Below, one piece after another: positions 1-6,500 of a stretch of 7,946 nucleotides of DNA. The position numbers and the translations under genes were made by a program. This DNA comes from Desulfobacterales bacterium (GTDB lineage Bacteria > Desulfobacterota > Desulfobacteria > Desulfobacterales > JAFDCJ01): NCBI GenBank assembly GCA_029932495.1, contig JAOZPY010000106.1, positions 1 through 7,946 of the forward strand, written 5' to 3'. A model generated the notes under the pieces. It had not been told where the DNA came from and did not search any database. It saw only the letters and a list, made by a program, of their open reading frames with translations. The stretch's first letter is position 1, and each line of letters begins with the position of its first letter.

Positions 1-270
1 ACCACCACGCGCAACAACACCACGGGCAACATCGTCACCCAGGCGACCATGCTGGCACGGGACAAAATCGAACAGCTGAAAATGGCCGCGGATCCTGCCA
101 CCCTGGTGGACGGCGGCGACAGCGTTGGCATTTTCAAGCGCAGCTGGAAAATAACCAACCCCACGGGTTCCGCGGTGGCCCGGCAGCTGGAAGTTGCAGT
201 GAGCTGGAACCGGAGGGGTAAGAACCGACAGGTTGTAATCAAAACCATTACCCGGGGGAACGGATCATGA
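1..270 (+). CDS. pilV: PilV-type type IV pilus minor pilin, C-terminal part (5' end outside window)
   Basis: The frame is open from the first base, so this is the last 89 codons of a gene that begins upstream. The N-terminal prepilin peptide and the hydrophobic helix that would prove pilin identity are not in the window. What can be seen is a TTRNNTTGNIVTQATMLA stretch followed by RDKIEQLK. In PilV-family type IV pilus modification proteins this kind of segment follows the N-terminal helix. The rest is a short beta-rich tail ending in a basic segment and TRGNGS. The stop codon overlaps the start of the next gene (ATGA at 267-270), as expected within a minor-pilin operon. PilV works with PilW, PilX and PilY1 in the inner-membrane complex that primes pilus assembly. 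The PilV name rests on the motif plus gene order; another minor pilin such as a FimT/PilE-like protein is less likely. Confidence 0.8.
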   Translation, partial: TTTRNNTTGNIVTQATMLARDKIEQLKMAADPATLVDGGDSVGIFKRSWKITNPTGSAVARQLEVAVSWNRRGKNRQVVIKTITRGNGS

Positions 271-872
271 CGCGCAAACCGTCCGGTCGTTTGCGATCCA
301 TTTCAGGGCTGAGTCTTGCCCCCCTTGGCGCGGCGGGCTTTACCGTGGTGGAAATCGTCATGGCGCTGGGCATCGGCTCCATCCTCTTGCTGGCCATGGT
401 CAGCCTGTTCGCATCCATCAATCGCTCCTACACGACCCAGAATGTGGCAGCCGGCGTTCAGCAGGTGACCCGGCTCGGCATCGACATGATCGCCAAAAAC
501 ATCCGCCTCGCCGGGCTCAACCCCATGCAGGTGGCTGAGGCCGGAATCATAACCGCCCAGCCTGCTCAACTGCGGTTGACATATGACTCCGATGCGGACG
601 GCACCATTGCAAGCACGGAGGACATCACCTTTCTGCTGCAGGACAACACCCTGATGCGGCAGACCCGCGACGGCGCGGCCTATCCGATATTGGACAACGT
701 CTCGGATCTGTCATTTACCTATTTTGATGCCGCCGATGCGCCGACGACCCTCACCAGCGCCATTCGCACCGTCGGCATTTCCCTGACCGTCGAGGAGCCC
801 GCCGGCAGGGATAAAAAATTGCGCCGGACCTATTCCACCCGGGTGATCGGCCGCAATCTTGGATTTCAGTAA
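267..872 (+). CDS. pilW: PilW-type minor pilin (type IV prepilin)
   Basis: The 201-residue product has a basic leader of 24 residues ending in glycine, then FTVVE and a hydrophobic helix to about residue 48. This is a class III prepilin signal: PilD would cut after G24, and E29 becomes the conserved Glu5 of the mature pilin. The body carries RLGIDMIAKNIRLAGLNP (residues 69-86), typical of PilW proteins, and a beta-rich C-terminal domain ending TYSTRVIGRNLGFQ. The length is in the usual range for shorter PilW proteins. The ATG at 267 is chosen because it leaves a complete leader, has GGGGGAA about 8 nt upstream, and overlaps the stop of the preceding gene. An unusual feature is a canonical EF-hand-like loop at residues 107-118 (D107, D109, D111, G112, I114, E118). 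PilW is expected to join PilV and PilX in the assembly-priming complex beneath PilY1. Confidence 0.88.
   Translation: MTRKPSGRLRSISGLSLAPLGAAGFTVVEIVMALGIGSILLLAMVSLFASINRSYTTQNVAAGVQQVTRLGIDMIAKNIRLAGLNPMQVAEAGIITAQPAQLRLTYDSDADGTIASTEDITFLLQDNTLMRQTRDGAAYPILDNVSDLSFTYFDAADAPTTLTSAIRTVGISLTVEEPAGRDKKLRRTYSTRVIGRNLGFQ
585..620 (+). other. EF-hand-type calcium-binding loop in PilW
   Basis: The codons encode DSDADGTIASTE, which fits the 12-position EF-hand loop consensus: Asp at positions 1, 3 and 5, Gly at 6, Ile at 8 and Glu at 12. The flanks are predicted strand rather than the two helices of a true EF-hand, so it is better described as an EF-hand-like loop. Calcium binding is inferred from the motif alone. 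Confidence 0.6.
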
Positions 873-886
873 GCAAGGATTCGGCA

Positions 887-1396
887 ATGATGAAAACCCA
901 ACGACTTTTGAACAATGAGCGGGGCAGCATGTTGATGCTGATGACCCTGATGCTGTTGTTGCTGGTAACCATCATCAGCTTTTCCGCTTTGCGGACCGCC
1001 AGTACCGAAGTCAAAATCGCCGGCAACGAGTACCGCTACCAGAAAAATTTTTACCGCGCCGAGGGTGCCGCCATTGAAGCCGTCGATCGGCTGGAGACCA
1101 GCACCAGCCCCCATGCCGCTGACTTTTCCTGGCTCGGGCTTGATCCGTCGGATATTAACGACACCACGGTTTTCAGCTTTTTTTACTGGGAGGATGAAGG
1201 ACAGACTGGAAGCGCACAGGCCCAGACATCCGCAGTTGACCCCGGTACCACTGGTTTTCTGGCCGTTCACCAGGGCGTTCTTGCCGGCAGTTCGCTGGAC
1301 ATGAGCAAACCCACCAAACACAGCTTCTCCATTTACGGACGCTGTGTGGATAAGGGCATGACAATCATCAAGGTGGGCTATACGAAAGCCTATTGA
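887..1396 (+). CDS. pilX: PilX-type minor pilin
   Basis: This 169-residue protein has the PilX N-terminal signature: a short basic leader ending ERG (G13), then a long hydrophobic helix (about residues 14-33), then IAGNEYRYQKNFYRAEGA at residues 44-61. The IAGNE...FYxAE pattern is diagnostic of the PilX/PilX_N family. As in other PilX proteins, the residue five after the putative cleavage site is hydrophobic (Leu) rather than Glu. The remainder is a small globular domain with one cysteine (C153), so there is no internal disulfide. Two adjacent ATG codons (887 and 890) are possible; 887 is chosen for its 7-nt spacing from AAGGA at 875-879. The gene starts 14 nt after pilW stops and is followed by pilY1 27 nt later. 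PilX is thought to be a late-placed minor pilin near the pilus tip that connects to PilY1. Confidence 0.87.
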   Translation: MMKTQRLLNNERGSMLMLMTLMLLLLVTIISFSALRTASTEVKIAGNEYRYQKNFYRAEGAAIEAVDRLETSTSPHAADFSWLGLDPSDINDTTVFSFFYWEDEGQTGSAQAQTSAVDPGTTGFLAVHQGVLAGSSLDMSKPTKHSFSIYGRCVDKGMTIIKVGYTKAY

Positions 1397-1409
1397 TGGG
1401 GCTTTTTTT
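1385..1409 (+). terminator. Weak terminator-like hairpin with T7 run between pilX and pilY1
   Basis: AAAGCC (1385-1390) can pair with GGCTTT (1400-1405) around a 9-nt loop that contains the pilX stop codon, and the run of seven T ends at 1409. The stem has only three G-C pairs, so termination would be partial at best. Its place just before the pilY1 ribosome binding site would suit an attenuator that lowers pilY1 expression relative to the pilins. That role is inference. Confidence 0.35.
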
Positions 1410-1415
1410 AAGGAG
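1410..1415 (+). promoter_or_regulatory. Ribosome binding site of pilY1
   Basis: AAGGAG lies 8 nt before the ATG at 1424. It is the strongest Shine-Dalgarno sequence in the pilus operon and fixes the pilY1 start, which also gives an intact signal peptide. Confidence 0.8.
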
Positions 1416-1423
1416 TTGCCCAG

Positions 1424-4400
1424 ATGGTACACTTGAAACAGCTCAACTTTTTCACCGCCGGTATCCCGCGCTGCCGAGTGCTGACCATTCTGGTCACGGC
1501 CCTGTTGGGAGCAATGTTGCTTTTCACGGGATCCCCATTGGCTGCCAGGAGCACCGGGGCCATAGACCTGGCCGATGAACCGCTAATGGCCAAAATCAAA
1601 CCCGCCCCGGCCAATATCATGATTTTGCTCGATGACTCCGGCAGTATGAACTTTGAAATTGTTGTCGAGGGTGAAAAAGAAGGCCGCTATCCGCTGCCGG
1701 CCGATTATTACGATTCAAGCGCTTCGGGCGATGTGGGCGACGGGATTTTCGCCTACGTTTTTGATGATCCGTGGCATTCGGAATGCGAAAACTCCGAGGA
1801 GACCGTCTGCGATTATCGTTACGACGTGGACAGCTGGTATCTACAAGAAAAAGGCCGGCACTACTGGATGTCCCAGTGGCATCGCGTCAATGTCCTGTAC
1901 TATGATCCAGCGGTTGACTATCAGCCCTGGCCCGGTTACCTGGATGCTGATCCCAACACCCCCCGGTCCAATCCCGTGTTCTATCCAGAGCACAAGATCA
2001 ATCTGGATGGGACCTCATTTACGGCCGGTGAGGATGAAGACGCTGTAACCGTGATTCACGCTCATTATTTTGTGTGGTCGGATGCCGACAGCCAGCCGTA
2101 TCTGGTGATGCTCGACGGGCAAGCCGGCCGGATCCGCTATTTTTCCGTAACACTTGCGGGTACCGGTCTGGGACAACGCGTAACCGGGGTAACGGAAATT
2201 TCAGCGGAACAGGCAGTCAAGGCGGGGGTGGCAGCGTCCCGCTCCTATGGCGCCGAGCGCCAGAACTTTGCCAACTGGTATACCTATTACCGCCGCCGGG
2301 ATTTCGTCGCTAAAAACGCGCTGGCCCGGGTGATCCTGTCACTGCGCAACGTGCGGGTCGGCATCTACGGCATCAATGAAAAAATTGTCCTGCCGCTTAA
2401 AAACGTGAAAGTCAACACCGCCGACGGTTTTCAGGACGACGACTCCAGGAAGGTGGTGGACGCACTGTTTCGCGCCGCCGTCAGCTGGAACGGCGGAACA
2501 CCTCTGAAAAGAGGCCTGGACACCGTGGGCCGGTATTACATGACCAATGACGGCAGACTGGGAGGTCAGGTGATTGATGCCGTTGACGGCCTTCAACCTT
2601 ACGGGGCCCTGGCCGAAGGGGCGGCCTGCCAGCAGTCCTTTACCATCATCGTGACCGATGGCTATTACAGTGACGTGGGCTATAACGCAAGTGCGGACAA
2701 TGCCGACGGCGATAAAAGCAGCGCCTGGGACGGCGGGTTATATGGAGACGACAAAGCCGACACCCTGGCCGATATTGCGATGCATTACTATGAAACAGAT
2801 CTAGTGCCCGGACTGCCGAACCTGGTTTACGACGAAAACCGGTTGCAGAAAAACATCCTCGACACTGCAGCGCACCAGCACATGGTGACCTACGGCGTGG
2901 CCTTCGGGGTGGCCGGCACCCAGGACCCGGATGATTTTAACCGCGACCCTACCAGTGCAGACTATCTGCGATGCATCAACAGCGCAAACTGCAGCCCCGG
3001 CGAATATCCGCAATGGCCCACCAATATTCCGGACCGCTCAGACGCCACCATTGATGATCTGTTCCATGCCACCGTAAACGGACGCGGTGATTTTTTCACG
3101 GCCCAAAGCCCGCAGCAGCTTTCCGATTCCCTGGCCAAACTGGTAAAAAGCATTCTGGGCCGGCTGGGCTCGTCATCCTCGGTTGCCATTAACGGCGATG
3201 CGCTGTACGGAAAGATTTCTGACCAGCTGCTTATCTTTCAGGCCAGTTACCAGACCAATGACTGGAGCGGTGATGTCAAGGCCTTCCGGGTGGATACCCT
3301 GACGGGAAGCGTCCTGGTCGACGATCCACAGTGGTCGGCCGCCGACAGTCTGGGAGCCATGCTCTGGCGCAACCGCCATATTCTGACTTTTAACGGCAGC
3401 AGCGGCGCTGACTTTAACCCGGCTGAAACATCCATTGGCTGGCCGGCAAAACTGGGCTCTGACTATGAAAATATTATTAACTACGTAAGGGGCAAAGGGG
3501 ACATCTCCGGGTTCAGAAAACGTCTCAAGCTGTTGGGGGATATCGTGCACGCCGCGCCGGTTTTTGACAATGACGTCCTTTACGTGGGCGCCAATGACGG
3601 CATGCTGCACGCTTTTGAAATCAATGTCGACAGCAATGAAAAAGTTGCCGGTGATGAAATTTTTGCCTACGTCCCCAGTTTCGTGTATCAAAACCTGGTT
3701 GCGCTGACCGATCCGGACTATTCCCATAAATACTTCGTGGATCTCACCCCCACCGTGAAAAAAGGCAACGGCCTGCTGGGCGGTGCCGGGAATGAAACCA
3801 TCCTGGTGGGCGGTCTGGGCAAGGGCGGCAAGGGCTATTTCGCGCTGGATATCACCGTACCGCAGGCCATGGATGCCACTAAAGTGCTGTGGGAATTTCC
3901 TGGAGCCGGCACGGATCCGGCGCATGTCGCCGATATGGGCTATTCTTTCAGCAAGCCTGTGGTGGTCCCCTCCAATGACGAAGACCATCCATGGATCGTG
4001 ATCTTTGGCAACGGCTATGACAGCCCCGGACAACGGGCGGCCCTGTTTATCATCAACCCGGCCGGCGGAGAAGTCATCCAAAAACTCATCGCCGACAACC
4101 CGGACACCCCCGCCCCCAACGGCCTGTCCAGCCCAACGCCGGTGGACGTCAACCTGGACGGTCGGGTGGATTTTGTCTTTGCCGGTGATCTGCAGGGCAA
4201 CATGTGGAAGTTTGATCTGACCGCTGAAAATTCTGACCAATGGACGGTCGCCTACTCCGATGGCAGCGGCCTGCAGCCCCTGTTCACCGCCCGGGGACCC
4301 GGCGGCACGACCCAGCCCATTACCACCAAACCCGAAGTCATGCTGCATCCGCGATATCACGGGCTGATGGTGCTGTTCGGTACCGGAAAATTCTTGGGGG

Positions 4401-5206
4401 ACAGTGACTTTACAGATTTTCGCCCCCAAACGGTTTACGGGATTTGGGACTACGGCGACCGGGCATTTTATCCGGGTGAATGGGGCCGCTACAGCAACGA
4501 CGATAACAGCGAATACCTGGGGGTTTTCGATCGATCGGGACTGGGACTTTCCAACCAGCCGTCCACGGTCAGCCTGCTGGAACAGACCAGCAGCATCCGT
4601 ACCGTTACACTCGTTAATGAAAACAACAAGCCGGTGGATATCCTGGTTCGGATTATGAGCGGCCATAAACCGACCTGGAAAACCGAAAACGACCCGAATG
4701 CCAACGGCCCCAACGACGAACCTAACCTGCAGGATCTGTCTAATAAGGTGGGCAACCATGCCGGCTGGTTCTGGGACCTGCCCGAAGACGGCGAAAGAGT
4801 GATCAGCGACGTGCTGCTGCGCGACGGACGGCTGATTGTGATCGCCTTCACGCCGAACCCGGACCGCTGCAGTGCCGGCGGTGCATCCTTTTTGATGGAA
4901 ATCAATGCCTTTAACGGCGGCAGTTTCGGCGGATCCATTTTTGATCTGGATGACAACCGCCTGTTTGATACCAATGATAGCGTGATTATCGGTTATGACA
5001 AAAAAACCAACAAACCGATCCGGGTTTTTCCTTCGGGTGTCAAAATGCAGGGCAACATTCAGCCGCCGGCCATTTTACGGTTAAACAAGCTCATCGAGGT
5101 TAAATACCTGAGCTCTTCCACCGGTGCCGTTTACAAGCTCAACGAAAAGGCCGTCAGGCTCGGAATGACCTACTGGAAAGAACTGGAACGTCCGGACAGC
5201 CCTTAA
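1424..5206 (+). CDS. pilY1: PilY1-type pilus tip adhesin / assembly factor
   Basis: This 1260-residue exported protein has a Sec-type signal peptide (hydrophobic core about residues 19-35, likely cleavage near A40/A41). A von Willebrand A-like domain follows with a complete MIDAS set: DDSGSM at 70-75 (D70, S72, S74), T359 in NGGTPL, and D412 in VTDGY. A PilY1-type beta-propeller begins around GDIVHAAPVF (residue 705) and contains VLYVGANDGMLHAF and AGDLQGNMWKFDL. An Asp-rich loop DVNLDGRVD (908-916) sits where PilY1 proteins bind calcium, and a second, DLDDNRLFD (1174-1182), lies near the C-terminus. Six cysteines would remain after processing (C121, C129, C402, C517, C523, C1149); the close pairs C121/C129 and C517/C523 could form periplasmic disulfides. 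An RGD tripeptide occurs at 554-556. In other bacteria PilY1 sits at the pilus tip, opposes PilT-driven retraction in a calcium-dependent way and mediates surface sensing. The length is typical of the family. It is the last recognisable pilus gene in the window. Confidence 0.93.
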   Translation: MVHLKQLNFFTAGIPRCRVLTILVTALLGAMLLFTGSPLAARSTGAIDLADEPLMAKIKPAPANIMILLDDSGSMNFEIVVEGEKEGRYPLPADYYDSSASGDVGDGIFAYVFDDPWHSECENSEETVCDYRYDVDSWYLQEKGRHYWMSQWHRVNVLYYDPAVDYQPWPGYLDADPNTPRSNPVFYPEHKINLDGTSFTAGEDEDAVTVIHAHYFVWSDADSQPYLVMLDGQAGRIRYFSVTLAGTGLGQRVTGVTEISAEQAVKAGVAASRSYGAERQNFANWYTYYRRRDFVAKNALARVILSLRNVRVGIYGINEKIVLPLKNVKVNTADGFQDDDSRKVVDALFRAAVSWNGGTPLKRGLDTVGRYYMTNDGRLGGQVIDAVDGLQPYGALAEGAACQQSFTIIVTDGYYSDVGYNASADNADGDKSSAWDGGLYGDDKADTLADIAMHYYETDLVPGLPNLVYDENRLQKNILDTAAHQHMVTYGVAFGVAGTQDPDDFNRDPTSADYLRCINSANCSPGEYPQWPTNIPDRSDATIDDLFHATVNGRGDFFTAQSPQQLSDSLAKLVKSILGRLGSSSSVAINGDALYGKISDQLLIFQASYQTNDWSGDVKAFRVDTLTGSVLVDDPQWSAADSLGAMLWRNRHILTFNGSSGADFNPAETSIGWPAKLGSDYENIINYVRGKGDISGFRKRLKLLGDIVHAAPVFDNDVLYVGANDGMLHAFEINVDSNEKVAGDEIFAYVPSFVYQNLVALTDPDYSHKYFVDLTPTVKKGNGLLGGAGNETILVGGLGKGGKGYFALDITVPQAMDATKVLWEFPGAGTDPAHVADMGYSFSKPVVVPSNDEDHPWIVIFGNGYDSPGQRAALFIINPAGGEVIQKLIADNPDTPAPNGLSSPTPVDVNLDGRVDFVFAGDLQGNMWKFDLTAENSDQWTVAYSDGSGLQPLFTARGPGGTTQPITTKPEVMLHPRYHGLMVLFGTGKFLGDSDFTDFRPQTVYGIWDYGDRAFYPGEWGRYSNDDNSEYLGVFDRSGLGLSNQPSTVSLLEQTSSIRTVTLVNENNKPVDILVRIMSGHKPTWKTENDPNANGPNDEPNLQDLSNKVGNHAGWFWDLPEDGERVISDVLLRDGRLIVIAFTPNPDRCSAGGASFLMEINAFNGGSFGGSIFDLDDNRLFDTNDSVIIGYDKKTNKPIRVFPSGVKMQGNIQPPAILRLNKLIEVKYLSSSTGAVYKLNEKAVRLGMTYWKELERPDSP
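4145..4171 (+). other. PilY1 propeller calcium-binding loop
   Basis: The codons encode DVNLDGRVD (residues 908-916), an EF-hand-like/dockerin-like D-x-N-x-D-G-x-x-D loop directly before FVFAGDLQGNMWKFDL. This is the place where PilY1-family proteins carry the calcium site that regulates pilus extension and retraction in Pseudomonas. Binding here is inferred by family analogy. Confidence 0.7.
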
Positions 5207-5234
5207 TTCAGATCCGGCCGAACATGAAAACCAC

Positions 5235-5255
5235 CCGGCAACCATTGGTTGCCGG
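5235..5255. terminator. Perfect 9-bp inverted repeat after pilY1
   Basis: CCGGCAACC and GGTTGCCGG form a perfect 9-bp stem around a 3-nt loop (ATT), 28 nt after the pilY1 stop. No T run follows on the plus strand, so it is not a standard intrinsic terminator. It could stabilise the 3' end of the pilus mRNA, help factor-dependent termination, or bind a regulator. It overlaps a possible TTG start of the next frame (5249), which argues against that start. Confidence 0.4.
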
Positions 5256-5299
5256 AGTATTTGCGGTCCGTTTCACCAAGCCGGTATTTCACAGCCAAC

Positions 5300-6130
5300 A
5301 TGATCCTGTCCTTTCATCCCCTGTTTACAGGGGATCAAAACATTCTTTGTGCCGGCCGCAAGCCGGGACCTGATGATCTGGCGGCGACCAAAAAAGCAGC
5401 GGCTGTCATTGTGCCCCAGGGATGCCCGCGCCGCCTGTATGAAATGGCCCGCAACCACTGCCCGAATGTGTTTCCCAATTATGACGCCCGGTTTGCCTAC
5501 CCGGGAAAACTGGGGCAGATTCGCCTGTTTCGCCAAACCGCCACGGCCCATCCAGCCTCCAAACTGTATAAAAACGTTGGCACCTATCACCGGCAGCACA
5601 ACGCAAAAGGCCCGCCCCTGCCGTTGCCGCTGGTGTTTAAATTCAACTGGGGCGGACAGGGGGATACGGTTTTTCTTGTCGAAACCAGGGAAGCACTCAA
5701 CGATATGCTGACTGACGCCGCCCGGTTTGAAAAAACCGGCCAGACGGGTTTTTTGCTGCAGCAATACATTGAATCCGGAAACCAAACCCTGCGGGTGGTG
5801 GTCATCGGTCAACAGGTACGCTCCTACTGGCGCATCCAGCCGTCCGGCGGATTTTATGCCAGTGTGAGCAAAGGCGCGGTGATTGATTCAGAAGCTGCGC
5901 CCGAGCAGCAGCACAAAGCGGTTGCTCGGGTGCGGCAATTATGCCGCAAAACCGGTATTAACCTGGCAGGCTTTGACGTCATTTTTTCATCAAAGTACAA
6001 GGACTCCGATCCCCTGCTGCTGGAAATCAACTATTTTTTCGGCCGCCGGGGACTGGGGGGATCAGAAGCCTACTATCGAATACTGATGGAGGAAATCCAA
6101 GCCTGGCTGGCTGGCCTTGATTTAGCATGA
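5300..6130 (+). CDS. RimK/glutathione-synthetase-like ATP-grasp protein of unknown substrate
   Basis: The 276-residue product (from the ATG at 5300) has an N-terminal pre-ATP-grasp region, including NYDARFAYPGK at 60-70, and a full ATP-grasp fold. Visible parts are a nucleotide-binding lysine in VFKFN (K114), the glycine-rich loop GGQGDTVFLVE (118-128), the hinge segment LLQQYIESG (153-160), the catalytic arginines R165 and R178, and the metal ligands D226, E242 and N244 in the pattern GFDV...LLLEINYFFG. Such enzymes join a carboxylate, activated as an acyl phosphate, to an amine or thiol; the substrate cannot be read from the sequence. The frame stays open upstream to a TTG at 5249, but that start has no ribosome binding site and overlaps a hairpin, while the ATG gives the family-like start MILSFHP. 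Its own Shine-Dalgarno sequence is weak. The stop overlaps the start of the HNH nuclease gene, suggesting joint expression. Confidence 0.82.
   Translation: MILSFHPLFTGDQNILCAGRKPGPDDLAATKKAAAVIVPQGCPRRLYEMARNHCPNVFPNYDARFAYPGKLGQIRLFRQTATAHPASKLYKNVGTYHRQHNAKGPPLPLPLVFKFNWGGQGDTVFLVETREALNDMLTDAARFEKTGQTGFLLQQYIESGNQTLRVVVIGQQVRSYWRIQPSGGFYASVSKGAVIDSEAAPEQQHKAVARVRQLCRKTGINLAGFDVIFSSKYKDSDPLLLEINYFFGRRGLGGSEAYYRILMEEIQAWLAGLDLA
5316..5335 (+). repeat. Perfect 8-bp hairpin inside the first codons of the ATP-grasp gene
   Basis: ATCCCCTG (5316-5323) and CAGGGGAT (5328-5335) form a perfect 8-bp stem with a TTTA loop, starting 16 nt after the ATG at 5300. In mRNA this structure would lie within the initiating ribosome's footprint and could dampen translation. 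It has no T run and is not a terminator. Function is inferred from position only. Confidence 0.4.
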
Positions 6131-6453
6131 AACGCAAACAGAACCCACAACCCTTCGCCTACGACCTGAGTGAAGCAGATCAGAAACGGGAGCGCCACAA
6201 AGCCCGTGAACTGCGCCAATCCCAGTGGTGGAAACGCCGCCTGGCAAAAGGGGTTTGCTATTACTGCGGCCGCCCGACACCGCCGGACCAGCTGACCATG
6301 GATCACATCGTACCCATCTCCCGCGGGGGCAAAACCACCAGGGGAAACGTTGTGGCCTGCTGCAAACAGTGCAATAACGCCAAAAAACAGCTGCTGCCCA
6401 TGGAATGGGAAAATTACCTGCGACAATTTCACCCTTCCGAAAATTCCCAATAG
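6127..6453 (+). CDS. Small HNH-family endonuclease
   Basis: This 108-residue protein begins with a very basic, probably helical region (residues 1-41, rich in Lys, Arg and Gln). A compact HNH domain of the zinc-ribbon type follows: CYYC at 44-47, MDHIVPISRGG at 58-68 with the catalytic D59-H60, N74 in RGNVVACC, and the second metal pair C79/C82 in CKQCNNAKK. The third position of the classical His-Asn-His triad is Asn (N83 or N84), a common variant in the CxxC...CxxC HNH group. The domain should bind one structural zinc and one catalytic divalent ion and cut or nick DNA. The ATG lies in an ATGA overlap with the stop of the ATP-grasp gene and has no strong ribosome binding site, so translational coupling is likely. 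There is no linked methylase, terminase or intein, so neither restriction, packaging nor homing is indicated. The biological role is unknown. Confidence 0.85.
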   Translation: MKRKQNPQPFAYDLSEADQKRERHKARELRQSQWWKRRLAKGVCYYCGRPTPPDQLTMDHIVPISRGGKTTRGNVVACCKQCNNAKKQLLPMEWENYLRQFHPSENSQ

Positions 6454-6500
6454 AATATACGGTCAAACAGACTGGCGATGGCCTGCGGGTCCAAAGGAAT
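6454..6500. other. Convergent intergenic spacer
   Basis: These 47 bases separate the 3' ends of the HNH gene (plus) and the small membrane-protein gene (minus). No hairpin with a T run is seen on either strand, so transcripts from the two sides may overlap. Confidence 0.4.

Noticed and set aside
866..1432. A 188-codon minus-strand frame covering pilX
   Set aside because: The plus-strand frame has the PilX signature, a leader peptide and a ribosome binding site. The minus-strand product has no credible domain and no good start.
2669..2719. An Asp-rich segment in PilY1 (SADNADGDKSS) as another calcium loop
   Set aside because: The acidic residues do not follow EF-hand or PilY1-loop spacing; position 3 of the would-be loop is Ala.
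3173..4759. A 528-codon open frame on the minus strand, antisense to pilY1
   Set aside because: It mirrors the coding pattern of pilY1, whose frame is fully supported by MIDAS, propeller and calcium-loop motifs. The antisense product is low in recognisable motifs, and long antisense frames are common in GC-rich genes.
5249..5299. A TTG start 17 codons upstream for the ATP-grasp gene
   Set aside because: There is no Shine-Dalgarno sequence before it, it falls inside the 9-bp hairpin, and the added residues do not resemble the start of this kind of protein. The ATG at 5300 is preferred, though its own ribosome binding site is also weak.
6127..6453. HNH protein as a homing endonuclease or phage packaging nuclease
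   Set aside because: No intron, intein, terminase, portal or other phage gene is present nearby, and the gene is coupled to an ATP-grasp gene.
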